64,000 bases of DNA from Acinetobacter sp. TGL-Y2 (GTDB lineage: Bacteria > Pseudomonadota > Gammaproteobacteria > Pseudomonadales > Moraxellaceae): NCBI RefSeq assembly GCF_001612555.1, contig NZ_CP015110.1, positions 2,666,001 to 2,730,000 of the forward strand, given 5' to 3'. The translations under genes and the position numbers were made by a program. Numbering within the stretch: position 1 is the stretch's first letter; every line of letters begins with the position of its first letter. The notes beneath the pieces are model-generated. The model saw only the letters and a list, made by a program, of their open reading frames with translations. It was not told where the DNA came from and did not search any database. Shown in pieces: positions 1 to 6,749 of the stretch.

Positions 1-251
1 AAAGCAATCGAATCAGCTCGACGAAATAAGGCGACAAACTCTCGATCTTGAAAGAAGCCGTATTTTTTTTGGTAGACCTCGCAGACAATTTCAAACTGCT
101 TTTCATCCAACATACTTTGCGCACGTTTAGAGAAATGCCGAATATGTCGTGCATAGTCCTTTTGGGTCGATGCATCCATTACCTCATTCATCATTTGAGT
201 GGCAATCTCTAATGCCTCTTGATCATTTAAATCGTTTATTGTTGAAATCAT
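1..251 (-). CDS. Hypothetical protein, N-terminal part (runs off window)
   Basis: An open frame on the minus strand starts with ATG at 251 and stays open to the window edge, giving about 83 residues. The product begins MISTINDLNDQEALEIA and is rich in charged helical residues, with no signal peptide or membrane segment. I do not recognise the family. The start is favoured because GAGAGGCT lies just upstream on the minus strand. The next gene on the same strand, a Nudix hydrolase, ends 54 bases upstream across a short A-rich spacer. The gene is partial, so length and function cannot be judged. Confidence 0.6.
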   Translation of the reverse strand, partial: MISTINDLNDQEALEIATQMMNEVMDASTQKDYARHIRHFSKRAQSMLDEKQFEIVCEVYQKKYGFFQDREFVALFRRADSIA

Positions 252-304
252 AAGATGAGCCTCTCTCAAAAGCTAAAAACTTAAAAATCTAGAAATTTAA
301 AAAC

Positions 305-709
305 CTAAAAACTTCGGCTGATCACAGTGCCCTCATGCTTTAAACAATCCAGCACGCGTATTTTTTGTATTTCAGAAAGCAGATCAAGTTCAAACCATGC
401 ATAGGCTGAATGCTCAAGACTCAGCTGAATCTGATACGGCGGTTTTAATTGACATTTGAAGATAAAAGCATGCGCATTCACATTTGCATGAAAATAAGCC
501 CCAGACAAATATTTAATGTCTACGTGACAACCCAGTTCCTCAAAGCATTCACGGTATAGGGCTTGATGAATGGTTTCTCCATGATCCAAACCACCACCCG
601 GTAAACCCCAAGAGGCATCAGCATAATTGGCTTTAAGCAATAGAATCTGACCAAATTCATTTTGGATGACTGCATGTGAACTCATGCGATAAAAATCATC
701 AAATGCCAT
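305..709 (-). CDS. Nudix hydrolase
   Basis: This 134-residue protein contains a full Nudix box, G-x5-E-x7-RE-x2-EE-x-G, at about residues 39-60 (G39, E45, R53, E54, E57, E58, G60). Such proteins hydrolyse nucleoside diphosphates linked to another group and need Mg or Mn bound by the box glutamates. The length matches small single-domain MutT-like enzymes. The substrate cannot be read from sequence. The start at 709 has only a weak ribosome-binding site; an internal Met at residue 9 is an alternative. An IS630-family element sits 66 bases upstream of the start, so the natural promoter may lie between 710 and 775 or have been separated from it. Confidence 0.85.
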   Translation of the reverse strand: MAFDDFYRMSSHAVIQNEFGQILLLKANYADASWGLPGGGLDHGETIHQALYRECFEELGCHVDIKYLSGAYFHANVNAHAFIFKCQLKPPYQIQLSLEHSAYAWFELDLLSEIQKIRVLDCLKHEGTVISRSF

Positions 710-775
710 AAGCTATTTACGCTCAGTAAAAGATCAACTCAAAGTGTGCCGATCATTGCTCACTTAAACAAGATA

Positions 776-1770
776 TAGCTGCAATCTTATTTTAGGATAC
801 AATGATAAAAAATTAATTTGTTCAAGATCATGCCTAAAGTATATTCAGTGGATTTACGTGAAAAAGTCATGCAGTTTTATGAAGAAAATAATCACAAATC
901 ATATACATGTAAAACCTTTAAAATATCTAGAACCACTTTGGATGATTGGATTCTTCTTCAAAACACCACTGGAGAATTGAAACAGCCTAAAATCAATGCA
1001 GGTCGACCCACTAAAATCAAGGATATGGATGCTTTCAAACACTTTATTGAAACTACTGAATTTTCTCAAGTGAAAGATCTCATCCCTTTATTTGAACAAA
1101 AGTTTGGGTATCCAATCCTTTACTCAACCCTGTTAAAAGCCATTCATAGACTTGGTTGGACACGTAAAAAAAGAGTTTTCTCTATAAGCAAGCCGACAAA
1201 ATAACAAGGGCTGTATTCAACTGGTTTCTTCCGCAATGGAAAGAGGAGTTTGGGGAAGATCAGATTCTTTATATTGATGAGTCTGGGATAAACACCACAG
1301 ATACAGCGCAATATGGTTGGTCTAAACTAGGCAGTCGTTGCGCTGCTTTAAAATTGGGTGGTCATGGTAAAAGATTAAGTATCATCAGTGCTGTGAGGTC
1401 TAATTCAGCGTATCAGTTCCTTTACCCTTTGATTTTTCAAGGTTCATGCGATCGAGCAATGTTCACGGGATGGTTGAGATATCTACTTGAAAATTTAACC
1501 AAAGATAATCAAGATAAGACCAAAAGACATCTGCTGATTCTAGATAACGCTTCGATTCATAAGAACGGAGATATCAAAAAACTAGCCAAAGACTTTAACT
1601 GTAGAATCATGTACTTGCCTGCTTACAGTCCAGATTTAAATCCAATTGAAAAAGCATGGTCAGTGCTAAAATCCAAAGTTAAAAGTATCGCTGTCCGTTT
1701 TGACAAAAACATAGAAGAAGCGCTCGATTTAGGCTTGAAGGCAATGTAGCTTAAAATTTAAATCCAGCTA
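776..1770 (+). mobile_element. IS630-family insertion sequence, complete, 995 bp
   Basis: The element is bounded by imperfect terminal inverted repeats of about 25 bp: left 776-800, beginning TAGCTGCAATC, and right 1746-1770, ending AATCCAGCTA. It is flanked on both sides by the dinucleotide TA (774-775 and 1771-1772), the target duplication expected for IS630/Tc1-like elements. Inside is one transposase gene in two overlapping frames. The transposase stop codon lies within the right inverted repeat, as is common in compact elements. It sits between the Nudix gene and a SnoaL-like gene, so no coding sequence was interrupted. Ends, target site and transposase are all intact, so it may be active. 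Confidence 0.9.
830..1749 (+). CDS. IS630-family transposase, expressed by -1 frameshift
   Basis: Two frames make one transposase of about 306 residues. The first (ATG at 830) encodes a helix-turn-helix region (YSVDLREKVMQFYEE) and a second HTH with an R-PTK linker, and stops at 1202-1204. The second frame encodes the DDE catalytic domain: YIDESG, LLILDNASIHK and SPDLNPIEKAW supply the two aspartates and the glutamate. The frames join at a run of seven A at 1166-1172: a -1 shift there gives RKKKSFLYKQADKITRAVF, a normal IS630 junction. Slippage on A runs, translational or transcriptional, is known in this family, so the split is probably regulatory, not decay. Confidence 0.85.
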
Positions 1771-1845
1771 TAAAATGGTGTCTAAAACCGAAGTATCTGC
1801 AGCACACTCAAACCAAGCCTATCGCTATTAAAATACTATAGGTAT

Positions 1846-1875
1846 AAAAAAAGCTTTGTTTGAAGAACAAAGCTT
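1846..1875 (-). terminator. Rho-independent terminator of the SnoaL-like gene
   Basis: A perfect 10-bp stem (1851-1860 with 1866-1875, loop TGAAG) is followed on the minus strand by a run of seven T. It lies 114 bases past the stop codon of the minus-strand gene ending at 1989. Confidence 0.75.
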
Positions 1876-1907
1876 AAAAGCTCACAACTTTCAAATGATC
1901 ATTTTCT

Positions 1908-1937
1908 AAAAGCATTACTTTTAAAAGCATCACTTTT
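1908..1937. repeat. Two tandem copies of a 15-bp unit
   Basis: The unit AAAAGCATTACTTTT at 1908-1922 is repeated at 1923-1937 with one mismatch. It lies between the stop codon of the gene at 1989 and its terminator. No function is apparent. Confidence 0.6.
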
Positions 1938-1988
1938 AAAGGTGTCGATTTATAAAACCATCAGTTTTCTCATCAAGGCAAACAGACC

Positions 1989-2453
1989 TTAGGTTAATAA
2001 TCTTAATTTCGGTTTATCTTTAAGCACAATGGCTTTTCCTGTAGTCAGATCGACTGGTATTGAAATATGTTGATGGACAACACACCACTGATTGTCTCGT
2101 TTTTGCATACACAATGTGGTGCGACACCAAGGCATTTGAAGTTTGCCTTTGAGTGCTTCATGTTCGACTTTTGAATGACAATGCATGACAGCAAGTTCTT
2201 CACTGGCATAAATTTTTACATCACGTCGAGTGATTTGTGTGCCTTCTATAAAATAAGGACTAAATTTTTCCCATGCACTTTTATATTCCTCCACACCATT
2301 TTGCTGAGTACTGATGTCAAACATGCTCACATCATTGGCGCACTGTTGGACAAGGTCTGAAACCTTATGACCAATAATAACTTTGTCCCAAATTTTGACT
2401 TGCGCTAAAACCTCTTTTGCCGCAATTGGATCGCCATCAATTTGAATAGACAT
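1989..2453 (-). CDS. SnoaL-like / NTF2-fold protein
   Basis: The 154-residue product starts MSIQIDGDPIAAKEVL. The pattern of a long first helix, then V-x-Y-x-SEELAVMHC, then TLCMQKRDNQWCVVHQHISIPVD near the C-terminus is typical of SnoaL-like (DUF4440-type) proteins of the NTF2 fold, where WxVVHxHxS is the closing strand. Members include isomerases, hydrolases and ligand-binding proteins, so the activity is not assigned. The frame continues 14 codons further upstream, but ATG at 2453 is preceded by GAGAGGCAG at good spacing and gives the usual family length. A terminator follows at 1846-1875. Confidence 0.7.
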   Translation of the reverse strand: MSIQIDGDPIAAKEVLAQVKIWDKVIIGHKVSDLVQQCANDVSMFDISTQQNGVEEYKSAWEKFSPYFIEGTQITRRDVKIYASEELAVMHCHSKVEHEALKGKLQMPWCRTTLCMQKRDNQWCVVHQHISIPVDLTTGKAIVLKDKPKLRLLT

Positions 2454-2703
2454 TAAACACTGCCTCTCGCTCTTATACTGTGACGAAGTTAGCATTTTTT
2501 AATATTTTTGATAAGAGAATTTTACTTATATTTTAATTTAATTTGTTTTTATGGGCTTTTATGCCGTTTAAATTAATAAAAATTAAAACTAATACATTTA
2601 GACTCAATCAATAGAAGTTTTATTTCATGTTCTTCTTGGAATCTTAACCATAGTGAATTATTTTAAAATTGAGTGATTGAAGCAGTGGATTTATGGTTTT
2701 CAG

Positions 2704-2856
2704 ATGCAAATTTTAAAGTTAAGCAAAATATTGTTGTCTTTTGCTCTATGCTTCAATATCCATGTATATTTAAATTCTAAAATCTATCTAAAGATTTATT
2801 TATTCTCACTTTTCATCCTATTTGCACTGATCAAAGATACCTTTTCAAAACTATAA
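2704..2856 (+). CDS. Candidate small hydrophobic protein (50 aa)
   Basis: An ATG at 2704 opens a 50-codon frame ending TAA at 2856. The peptide has two hydrophobic stretches (ILLSFALCFNIHVYL and IYLFSLFILFALI) and a charged tail, as in a small membrane protein. There is no convincing ribosome-binding site, and AT-rich DNA often gives such frames by chance. It ends just before a hairpin (2868-2898) whose T run favours minus-strand use. Reported as a possibility only. Confidence 0.2.
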   Translation: MQILKLSKILLSFALCFNIHVYLNSKIYLKIYLFSLFILFALIKDTFSKL

Positions 2857-2867
2857 CTTACATAAAA

Positions 2868-2898
2868 AAGCGCTAAATTTTTAGAAAATTTAGCGCTT
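2868..2898 (-). terminator. Terminator of yjdM
   Basis: A 14-bp stem (2868-2881 with 2885-2898) with a TAG loop is followed on the minus strand by a T run. It lies 15 bases beyond the yjdM stop codon. Confidence 0.8.
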
Positions 2899-2913
2899 AA
2901 ATCATCCTGAAAA

Positions 2914-3252
2914 TTATGCTTTTTTGACGTATTCAGATTTAAGCTTCATCGCGCCAAAGCCATCGACTTTACAGTCAATGTCATGACCATCTGAAGCATC
3001 GGGCAGCAAACGAATATTTTTGGCTTTCGTACCTACTTTCACCACTGAAGATGAGCCTTTAATTTTCAAATCTTTGATCACAGTGACCGTATCACCATCT
3101 GCGAGGACGTTGCCGTTAGCATCTTTAATGATCACGGTATCTTCAGAGATTTCATCCTCTTTCCATTCATGTGAACATTCTGGGCAAATCAGCAGCTCAC
3201 CATCTTGGTAGGTATATTCTGAATTACATTTTGGGCAACCAGGCAAAGACAT
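2914..3252 (-). CDS. yjdM: Zinc-ribbon protein YjdM (PhnA family)
   Basis: The 112-residue product has an N-terminal zinc ribbon (CPKCNSEY at residues 6-9 and CPECSHEW about 15 residues later) followed by the PhnA/YjdM beta domain, with [29 protein letters not shown]. The length matches E. coli YjdM. The family was once linked to phosphonate use (phnA), but the gene is widespread without phosphonate genes and its role is not established; none are nearby here. It is monocistronic on the minus strand with a strong terminator just downstream. Confidence 0.9.
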   Translation of the reverse strand: MSLPGCPKCNSEYTYQDGELLICPECSHEWKEDEISEDTVIIKDANGNVLADGDTVTVIKDLKIKGSSSVVKVGTKAKNIRLLPDASDGHDIDCKVDGFGAMKLKSEYVKKA

Positions 3253-3372
3253 AAAAAATCCACATTAAATTTACACTTGCGTGCAATATAGCATTTTTCC
3301 GTATAAAAGCAGCCCATACCCTTATTAAATTTAAGGATTAATTGAGACACATCAATATTGGCTAGACTTCAA

Positions 3373-3407
3373 AAAAAACCTAAGTCGAATATTGGCTTAG
3401 GTTTTTT
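3373..3407. terminator. Bidirectional terminator after rraB
   Basis: A 12-bp stem (3373-3384 with 3396-3407) has A and T runs at its ends, so it could stop transcription in both directions. It lies about 50 bases past the rraB stop on the minus strand. Confidence 0.7.
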
Positions 3408-3459
3408 CACAATATCAGGTTTAATCATGCATAAAGCATTGAATCAGGGTCTAGCTCAA

Positions 3460-3858
3460 TTAACTTTGAAACTCTGCATTTGTAGCGGTCGAATCATCTT
3501 CGTCTTCATCATCATAGACATAGGCCATACATCCCCAACCATCATACTCACCGCCATGATCATTGGCGATTTTGGTGAACCATTCTTCTAGATCTACAAT
3601 GTCTGAATACTCAGGTTCCATATACACGTAAATGGTCACAATCCATTCTGCAACATCCGTTTCTTCATCGATAAACAAACTGATTTTTTGTTCTTCTTGG
3701 AGTAAAAACAGTGCACATTTTTCAGCTTGCTCTTTGCTGGTAAAGGCAATGGAGTATTCGATCTCATGCGCTTCGGTCAGGTCGTCACCATCTTGCGCCA
3801 TTTGCCAAAGTACATTGCCATTGTCATCATCTGGATACAGTTTAAAGTCACGATTCAT
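3460..3858 (-). CDS. rraB: Ribonuclease E inhibitor RraB family protein
   Basis: The 132-residue acidic protein matches the RraB family: an N-terminal segment NVLWQMAQDGDDLTEAHEIEYSI, a central ferredoxin-like domain, and the family signature EYDGWG near the end, then an Asp/Glu-rich tail. RraB proteins bind RNase E and modulate degradosome activity in the cytoplasm. The open frame begins 13 codons earlier, but ATG at 3858 has AAGGA seven bases upstream and starts MNRDFKLYPDDD. It is transcribed alone, ending at a bidirectional terminator. The family call is good; regulation of RNase E here is inferred. Confidence 0.8.
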   Translation of the reverse strand: MNRDFKLYPDDDNGNVLWQMAQDGDDLTEAHEIEYSIAFTSKEQAEKCALFLLQEEQKISLFIDEETDVAEWIVTIYVYMEPEYSDIVDLEEWFTKIANDHGGEYDGWGCMAYVYDDEDEDDSTATNAEFQS

Positions 3859-4076
3859 GTGGGATTCCTTATCTTCATCATTATGCGGCACGAGCATTCT
3901 ACTTAGATTAAATCACAATTGTTTCAATTTTACGATTTGGGTTTTTTAATCCGCGTCATTTAGGTTCATTCTTAAACCTTGTAATCATCATTTAGAATCA
4001 GTTTGCAGATGCAATCTAGAAAAATAAAGGATAGCCAAAATCGGCGTAGTGCTGCATAGAATAGTGTGAGATGTGA

Positions 4077-4742
4077 TTAAAAAGGCACAGGCGCTTTTAT
4101 TGCAACATCAATTCCGCTGAGTGGCTGCTTAAATGCCAAATCACTGGCATGCAATGCCATCCGTTTTAATGCTGACTGGCGATAATCAGGATGATAAAAC
4201 TGATCTCCTATGATCGGATGCCGAATATATTGCATATGTACACGCAGCTGATGTGAACGTCCGGTGATAGGTGTCAATAATACCCGCGTAATATCCTGAT
4301 CTTCATCATAAGACTGCCCTTGATAAAGCGTCTGCGCGGGTTTACCCAGTTCAAAATGTACCATTTGACGCGGGCGATTTTCCCAATCGGTAATTAAGGG
4401 TACTTCTACACGTCCTTCGCCTTTTAAATGACCTTGTACCAACGCAATATAGTTTTTATGGACGCTGCGCGCTTGGAACATTTTACTCACCGCAACTTCT
4501 GCATCGCGGTGCTTGGCAAACATCAAAATGCCGGACGTCGCCATATCTAAACGATGCGTGATTTTTGCCTCAGGAAATTCTGCCAACACTCTTAAATAGG
4601 CACTGTCTTGATGTTCAGGTAAACGTCCAGGTACAGACAATAATCCTGCAGGTTTATCAATCACCACCAAATCCTCATCTTCATAGATTATTTTGAGTGG
4701 TTCTTGCTGAGGCATATAGACAAAATTACCGTTTCGAGCCAT
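4077..4742 (-). CDS. rluA: RluA-family 23S rRNA/tRNA pseudouridine synthase
   Basis: The 221-residue protein carries the RluA-family catalytic motif HRLDMATSG (catalytic Asp about residue 66) and the downstream ITGRSHQLRVHM and HPIIGD motifs. It lacks an S4 domain, so it resembles RluA (23S position 746 and tRNA position 32) more than RluC/RluD. The KPAGLLSVPGR segment is the usual N-terminal strand. A TTG start at 4781 would add 13 residues, but ATG at 4742 with GGA at correct spacing is better; ATG at 4715 is a third option. A nine-copy 7-bp repeat lies 77 to 139 bases upstream. Exact target uridines are inferred. Confidence 0.85.
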   Translation of the reverse strand: MARNGNFVYMPQQEPLKIIYEDEDLVVIDKPAGLLSVPGRLPEHQDSAYLRVLAEFPEAKITHRLDMATSGILMFAKHRDAEVAVSKMFQARSVHKNYIALVQGHLKGEGRVEVPLITDWENRPRQMVHFELGKPAQTLYQGQSYDEDQDITRVLLTPITGRSHQLRVHMQYIRHPIIGDQFYHPDYRQSALKRMALHASDLAFKQPLSGIDVAIKAPVPF

Positions 4743-4818
4743 TAGATCCAGCACATTAAAAAAGATGCGGAAAAATAGCAATTGAGTCTGTGCATGTCAA
4801 TTTACATCGCTTATTTGA

Positions 4819-4881
4819 TTTGAGATTTGAGATTTGAGATTTGAGATTTGAGATTTGAGATTTGAGATTTGAGATTTGAGA
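4819..4881. repeat. 7-bp tandem repeat, nine copies of TTTGAGA
   Basis: Nine perfect head-to-tail copies of TTTGAGA run from 4819 to 4881, preceded by an imperfect copy. The unit length is not a multiple of three, and the array lies in the 5' region of the minus-strand pseudouridine synthase gene. Copy number in such arrays can change by slippage. Confidence 0.95.
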
Positions 4882-5365
4882 AATTATTATTTTTCTATGA
4901 GAATTTTAAGGGTGTTGGGAAAAACATATCATGTTTTACTTCAACGAGTCTAACTTTGTAAGTTATAACCATGTGCCTATAAATGGATAATCTATAGCGT
5001 CCTAAGCCGAATCGAGACCTTTTGGGTAAGTACTGCACTCGCGTTTTGCGCCGCTCACAGCATGCTACTCTTTTCGATTCCCGTCACACCCTTGAGATAT
5101 ATAGTAGCCAATCGTGATCGGGATTAATTTCCTAAGATCGATTGATTCTATTTATTTTTAAAAAATATTTTCCAAATATAACCATATTTCAATAAAAATT
5201 ACCAAATCTTGTCTTTTATGAAAAAATTAAAGAGTAAATATGGAAAATAATGGAATTTAAAACCATCTCAACATGATCTTAATTACTCCCCTACACCCAA
5301 ATACCCTTGCACCCATGAAACAATCGACTATCACAGCATGATTTCACAAAATTGAATAGTAAAAG
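4882..5365. other. Intergenic region with a GC-richer patch
   Basis: No gene seen. Most is AT-rich, but 5005-5095 is clearly richer in G and C, with a stretch TTCGATTCCCGTC resembling a tRNA T-arm. No cloverleaf can be folded and no clear ORF is present. It may be a remnant of a lost gene. Confidence 0.4.
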
Positions 5366-5944
5366 CTAAATAGGATCCGTCTGAGTATTTTCACGTTTTC
5401 TTCGGCTAATCCAGCGTACCACCCAAATTAAAGCAATCACAAAGACGATGACCACCAACACGGGTACGATGAACGATAAAATCGAGATGACCAATGCACT
5501 GACCCATTCCCCTGTAGACACCACAGGGTTTGCAAGTCCGCCTGTGGTTGCGGTAGACAGTCCACGCACTGCCACCGTACTCATTTGCACCGCTGTTGCT
5601 GTTCCACCACCGACAATCAGTGCAGATGCCCAACCAGCAAACTGTGACATTTCCCCTGTGCTGACCGCCATGGTAGTAAGTGTCCCTGCCACCAATGCCG
5701 CAGGTGTGGCAATGGTGTCGAGCAAGTTATCCACCCAAGGGACATAGTAAGCACCTATTTCAAAGAATGTGGCAATACCCAGTGCAATACATACCGATGG
5801 CATCGCGAGCCATTCAAAACCTGTCATCGGTTCGAACCACCCCATGAGAGATGCCACACTCATGACCAGTAAGGGTACAAATACGCGAAATCCACATGCT
5901 GCGCTAAGTCCAATGCCAATACATAAACCTAAGATTGTTTCCAT
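5366..5944 (-). CDS. DUF4126 integral membrane protein
   Basis: The 192-residue protein has about five hydrophobic segments and the DUF4126 pattern: GLSAACGFRVFVPLL at residues 13-27, the FEIGAYYVPWVDNLLD loop, a Gly/Ala-rich repeat-like centre (WASALIVGGGTATAVQ), and a last membrane helix followed by a basic tail (RWISRRKRE). It is expected in the inner membrane; the function is unknown. It starts at ATG 5944 with AGGTC upstream. The next gene upstream on the same strand, a zinc ribbon peptide, is separated by a terminator, so it is a separate unit. Confidence 0.85.
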   Translation of the reverse strand: METILGLCIGIGLSAACGFRVFVPLLVMSVASLMGWFEPMTGFEWLAMPSVCIALGIATFFEIGAYYVPWVDNLLDTIATPAALVAGTLTTMAVSTGEMSQFAGWASALIVGGGTATAVQMSTVAVRGLSTATTGGLANPVVSTGEWVSALVISILSFIVPVLVVIVFVIALIWVVRWISRRKRENTQTDPI

Positions 5945-6000
5945 GTGCTGACCTTTCTTTATTGTTGATTATTGGGTGTTAATATAAACTGAGGGTAACA

Positions 6001-6031
6001 AAAAAGCCCTATTGGATAATAGGGCTTTTGT
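6001..6031. terminator. Terminator of the zinc ribbon gene
   Basis: A 10-bp stem (6004-6013 with 6020-6029) is flanked by A6 and T4, about 36 bases past the stop codon of the minus-strand gene at 6066. Confidence 0.8.
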
Positions 6032-6065
6032 TTAAAAACAGGGTTATCTGTTTTTTATATTTCGC

Positions 6066-6209
6066 TTAGACATTCTTATTGTTAAATTGATTGCCTTGGC
6101 ATTTGGTACACGGGGGTAAACGGTCTGTACCAATTTCTAAGTAAGCGCGGTGACCGCACTGAACGCAAAAATAGAAGCCTGTTCCAGGTTTAGAGCCAGC
6201 TATAACCAT
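6066..6209 (-). CDS. Small zinc ribbon protein (47 aa)
   Basis: A short minus-strand gene from ATG 6209 to TAA 6066. The peptide MVIAGSKPGTGFYFCVQCGH continues to a second pair CTKCQGN near residues 35-38, making a CxxC...CxxC zinc ribbon. GGAG lies seven bases before the ATG, and a strong terminator follows at 6001-6031, so it looks like a real transcription unit. Similar short zinc-ribbon proteins (GSKPGTGxYxCxxCG) are widespread in proteobacteria with no known function. Possible roles in nucleic-acid or protein binding are inference only. Confidence 0.85.
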   Translation of the reverse strand: MVIAGSKPGTGFYFCVQCGHRAYLEIGTDRLPPCTKCQGNQFNNKNV

Positions 6210-6355
6210 TTTCGTTCTCCGTGTTGTTTTAGAAATGGTGCATCGAGTATAACTTAGGCAAATGGATTGTAATTGACCTAATTGTTACAAGATGATGGCA
6301 GATCGGTTAACGATTATTTCGCTATAAAATTTTACTACTTTAGAGATTTGCTGAT

Positions 6356-6394
6356 CCGATTTTCTACTTAAAGTCCTTCTACTCGTAAAAATTC
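6356..6394 (-). pseudogene. vapC: Remnant of vapC toxin C-terminus
   Basis: On the minus strand this stretch reads EFLRVEGL-stop-VENR. VapC PIN-domain toxins typically end (R)EFxRVEGLxxENW, so this looks like the final dozen codons of vapC with AAA changed to TAA and TGG changed to CGG. The rest of vapC is missing: only about 30 bases separate it from the vapB remnant, where about 110 codons would be expected. It lies in the right order and strand relative to vapB. Confidence 0.65.
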
Positions 6395-6424
6395 TTTTTA
6401 TTTTTCAATTTAGATAAATTCTCG

Positions 6425-6640
6425 TTATTGTGTTGTTTCATCTACTGTTGTTTCTTCATAAGAGTCGTCTGGCATTTGTGACAAAACTTTAAATAGATGA
6501 TCTACTATGATTGGTTTTTCTCGCAGTATGATCTCATCACCACGACGAAAGATTTCGACTTCCTTGCCTTCAAAGCGAAATTCTTTAGGCAAACAAGTGA
6601 TTTAACTGAGACCTGTCATAAAAAGTTTTGCAGTAGTCAT
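6425..6640 (-). pseudogene. vapB: vapB antitoxin pseudogene (internal stop)
   Basis: From ATG 6640 the minus strand reads MTTAKLFMTGLS-stop-ITCLPKEFRFEGKEVEIFRRG, continues through DEIILREKP, and ends at TAA 6425, 72 codons in one frame. VapB antitoxins of the AbrB/SpoVT fold begin MxTAKLFxxGRSQAVRLPKEFRF, so the internal TAA replaces the conserved Gln (CAA to TAA) and neighbouring residues have drifted. GGAG lies upstream of the ATG. The DNA-binding strand is broken and the toxin is almost deleted, so the module is dead. A plus-strand frame at 6497-6694 is only its antisense shadow. Confidence 0.85.
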
Positions 6641-6749
6641 GAAACTACTCCATTAGTTTTGGGGTATATCGTATGCCAAGTACCAAAAGTTTAAATTACA
6701 ACCAATTATTATTCCTATTAGCACTTTAAATCGCACATTATTTATATAA

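Larger units (their letters stand above)
2496..2913. other. Long AT-rich intergenic region
   Basis: Very AT-rich spacer upstream of the SnoaL-like gene and downstream of yjdM. It holds a weak candidate small membrane ORF (2704-2856) and the yjdM terminator (2868-2898). I see no other structure. Confidence 0.6.

Noticed and set aside
818..1204. First IS frame as a separate gene
   Set aside because: Joined to the next frame by the A7 run, it is one transposase.
4819..4881. Short repeats as a possible CRISPR
   Set aside because: Seven-base head-to-tail units with no spacers; a simple sequence repeat, not CRISPR.
5025..5095. tRNA-like T-arm stretch
   Set aside because: No acceptor stem, D-arm or anticodon arm can be drawn around it.
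6497..6694. Plus-strand frame of 65 codons
   Set aside because: It is the antisense shadow of the vapB relic on the minus strand and has no family signature.
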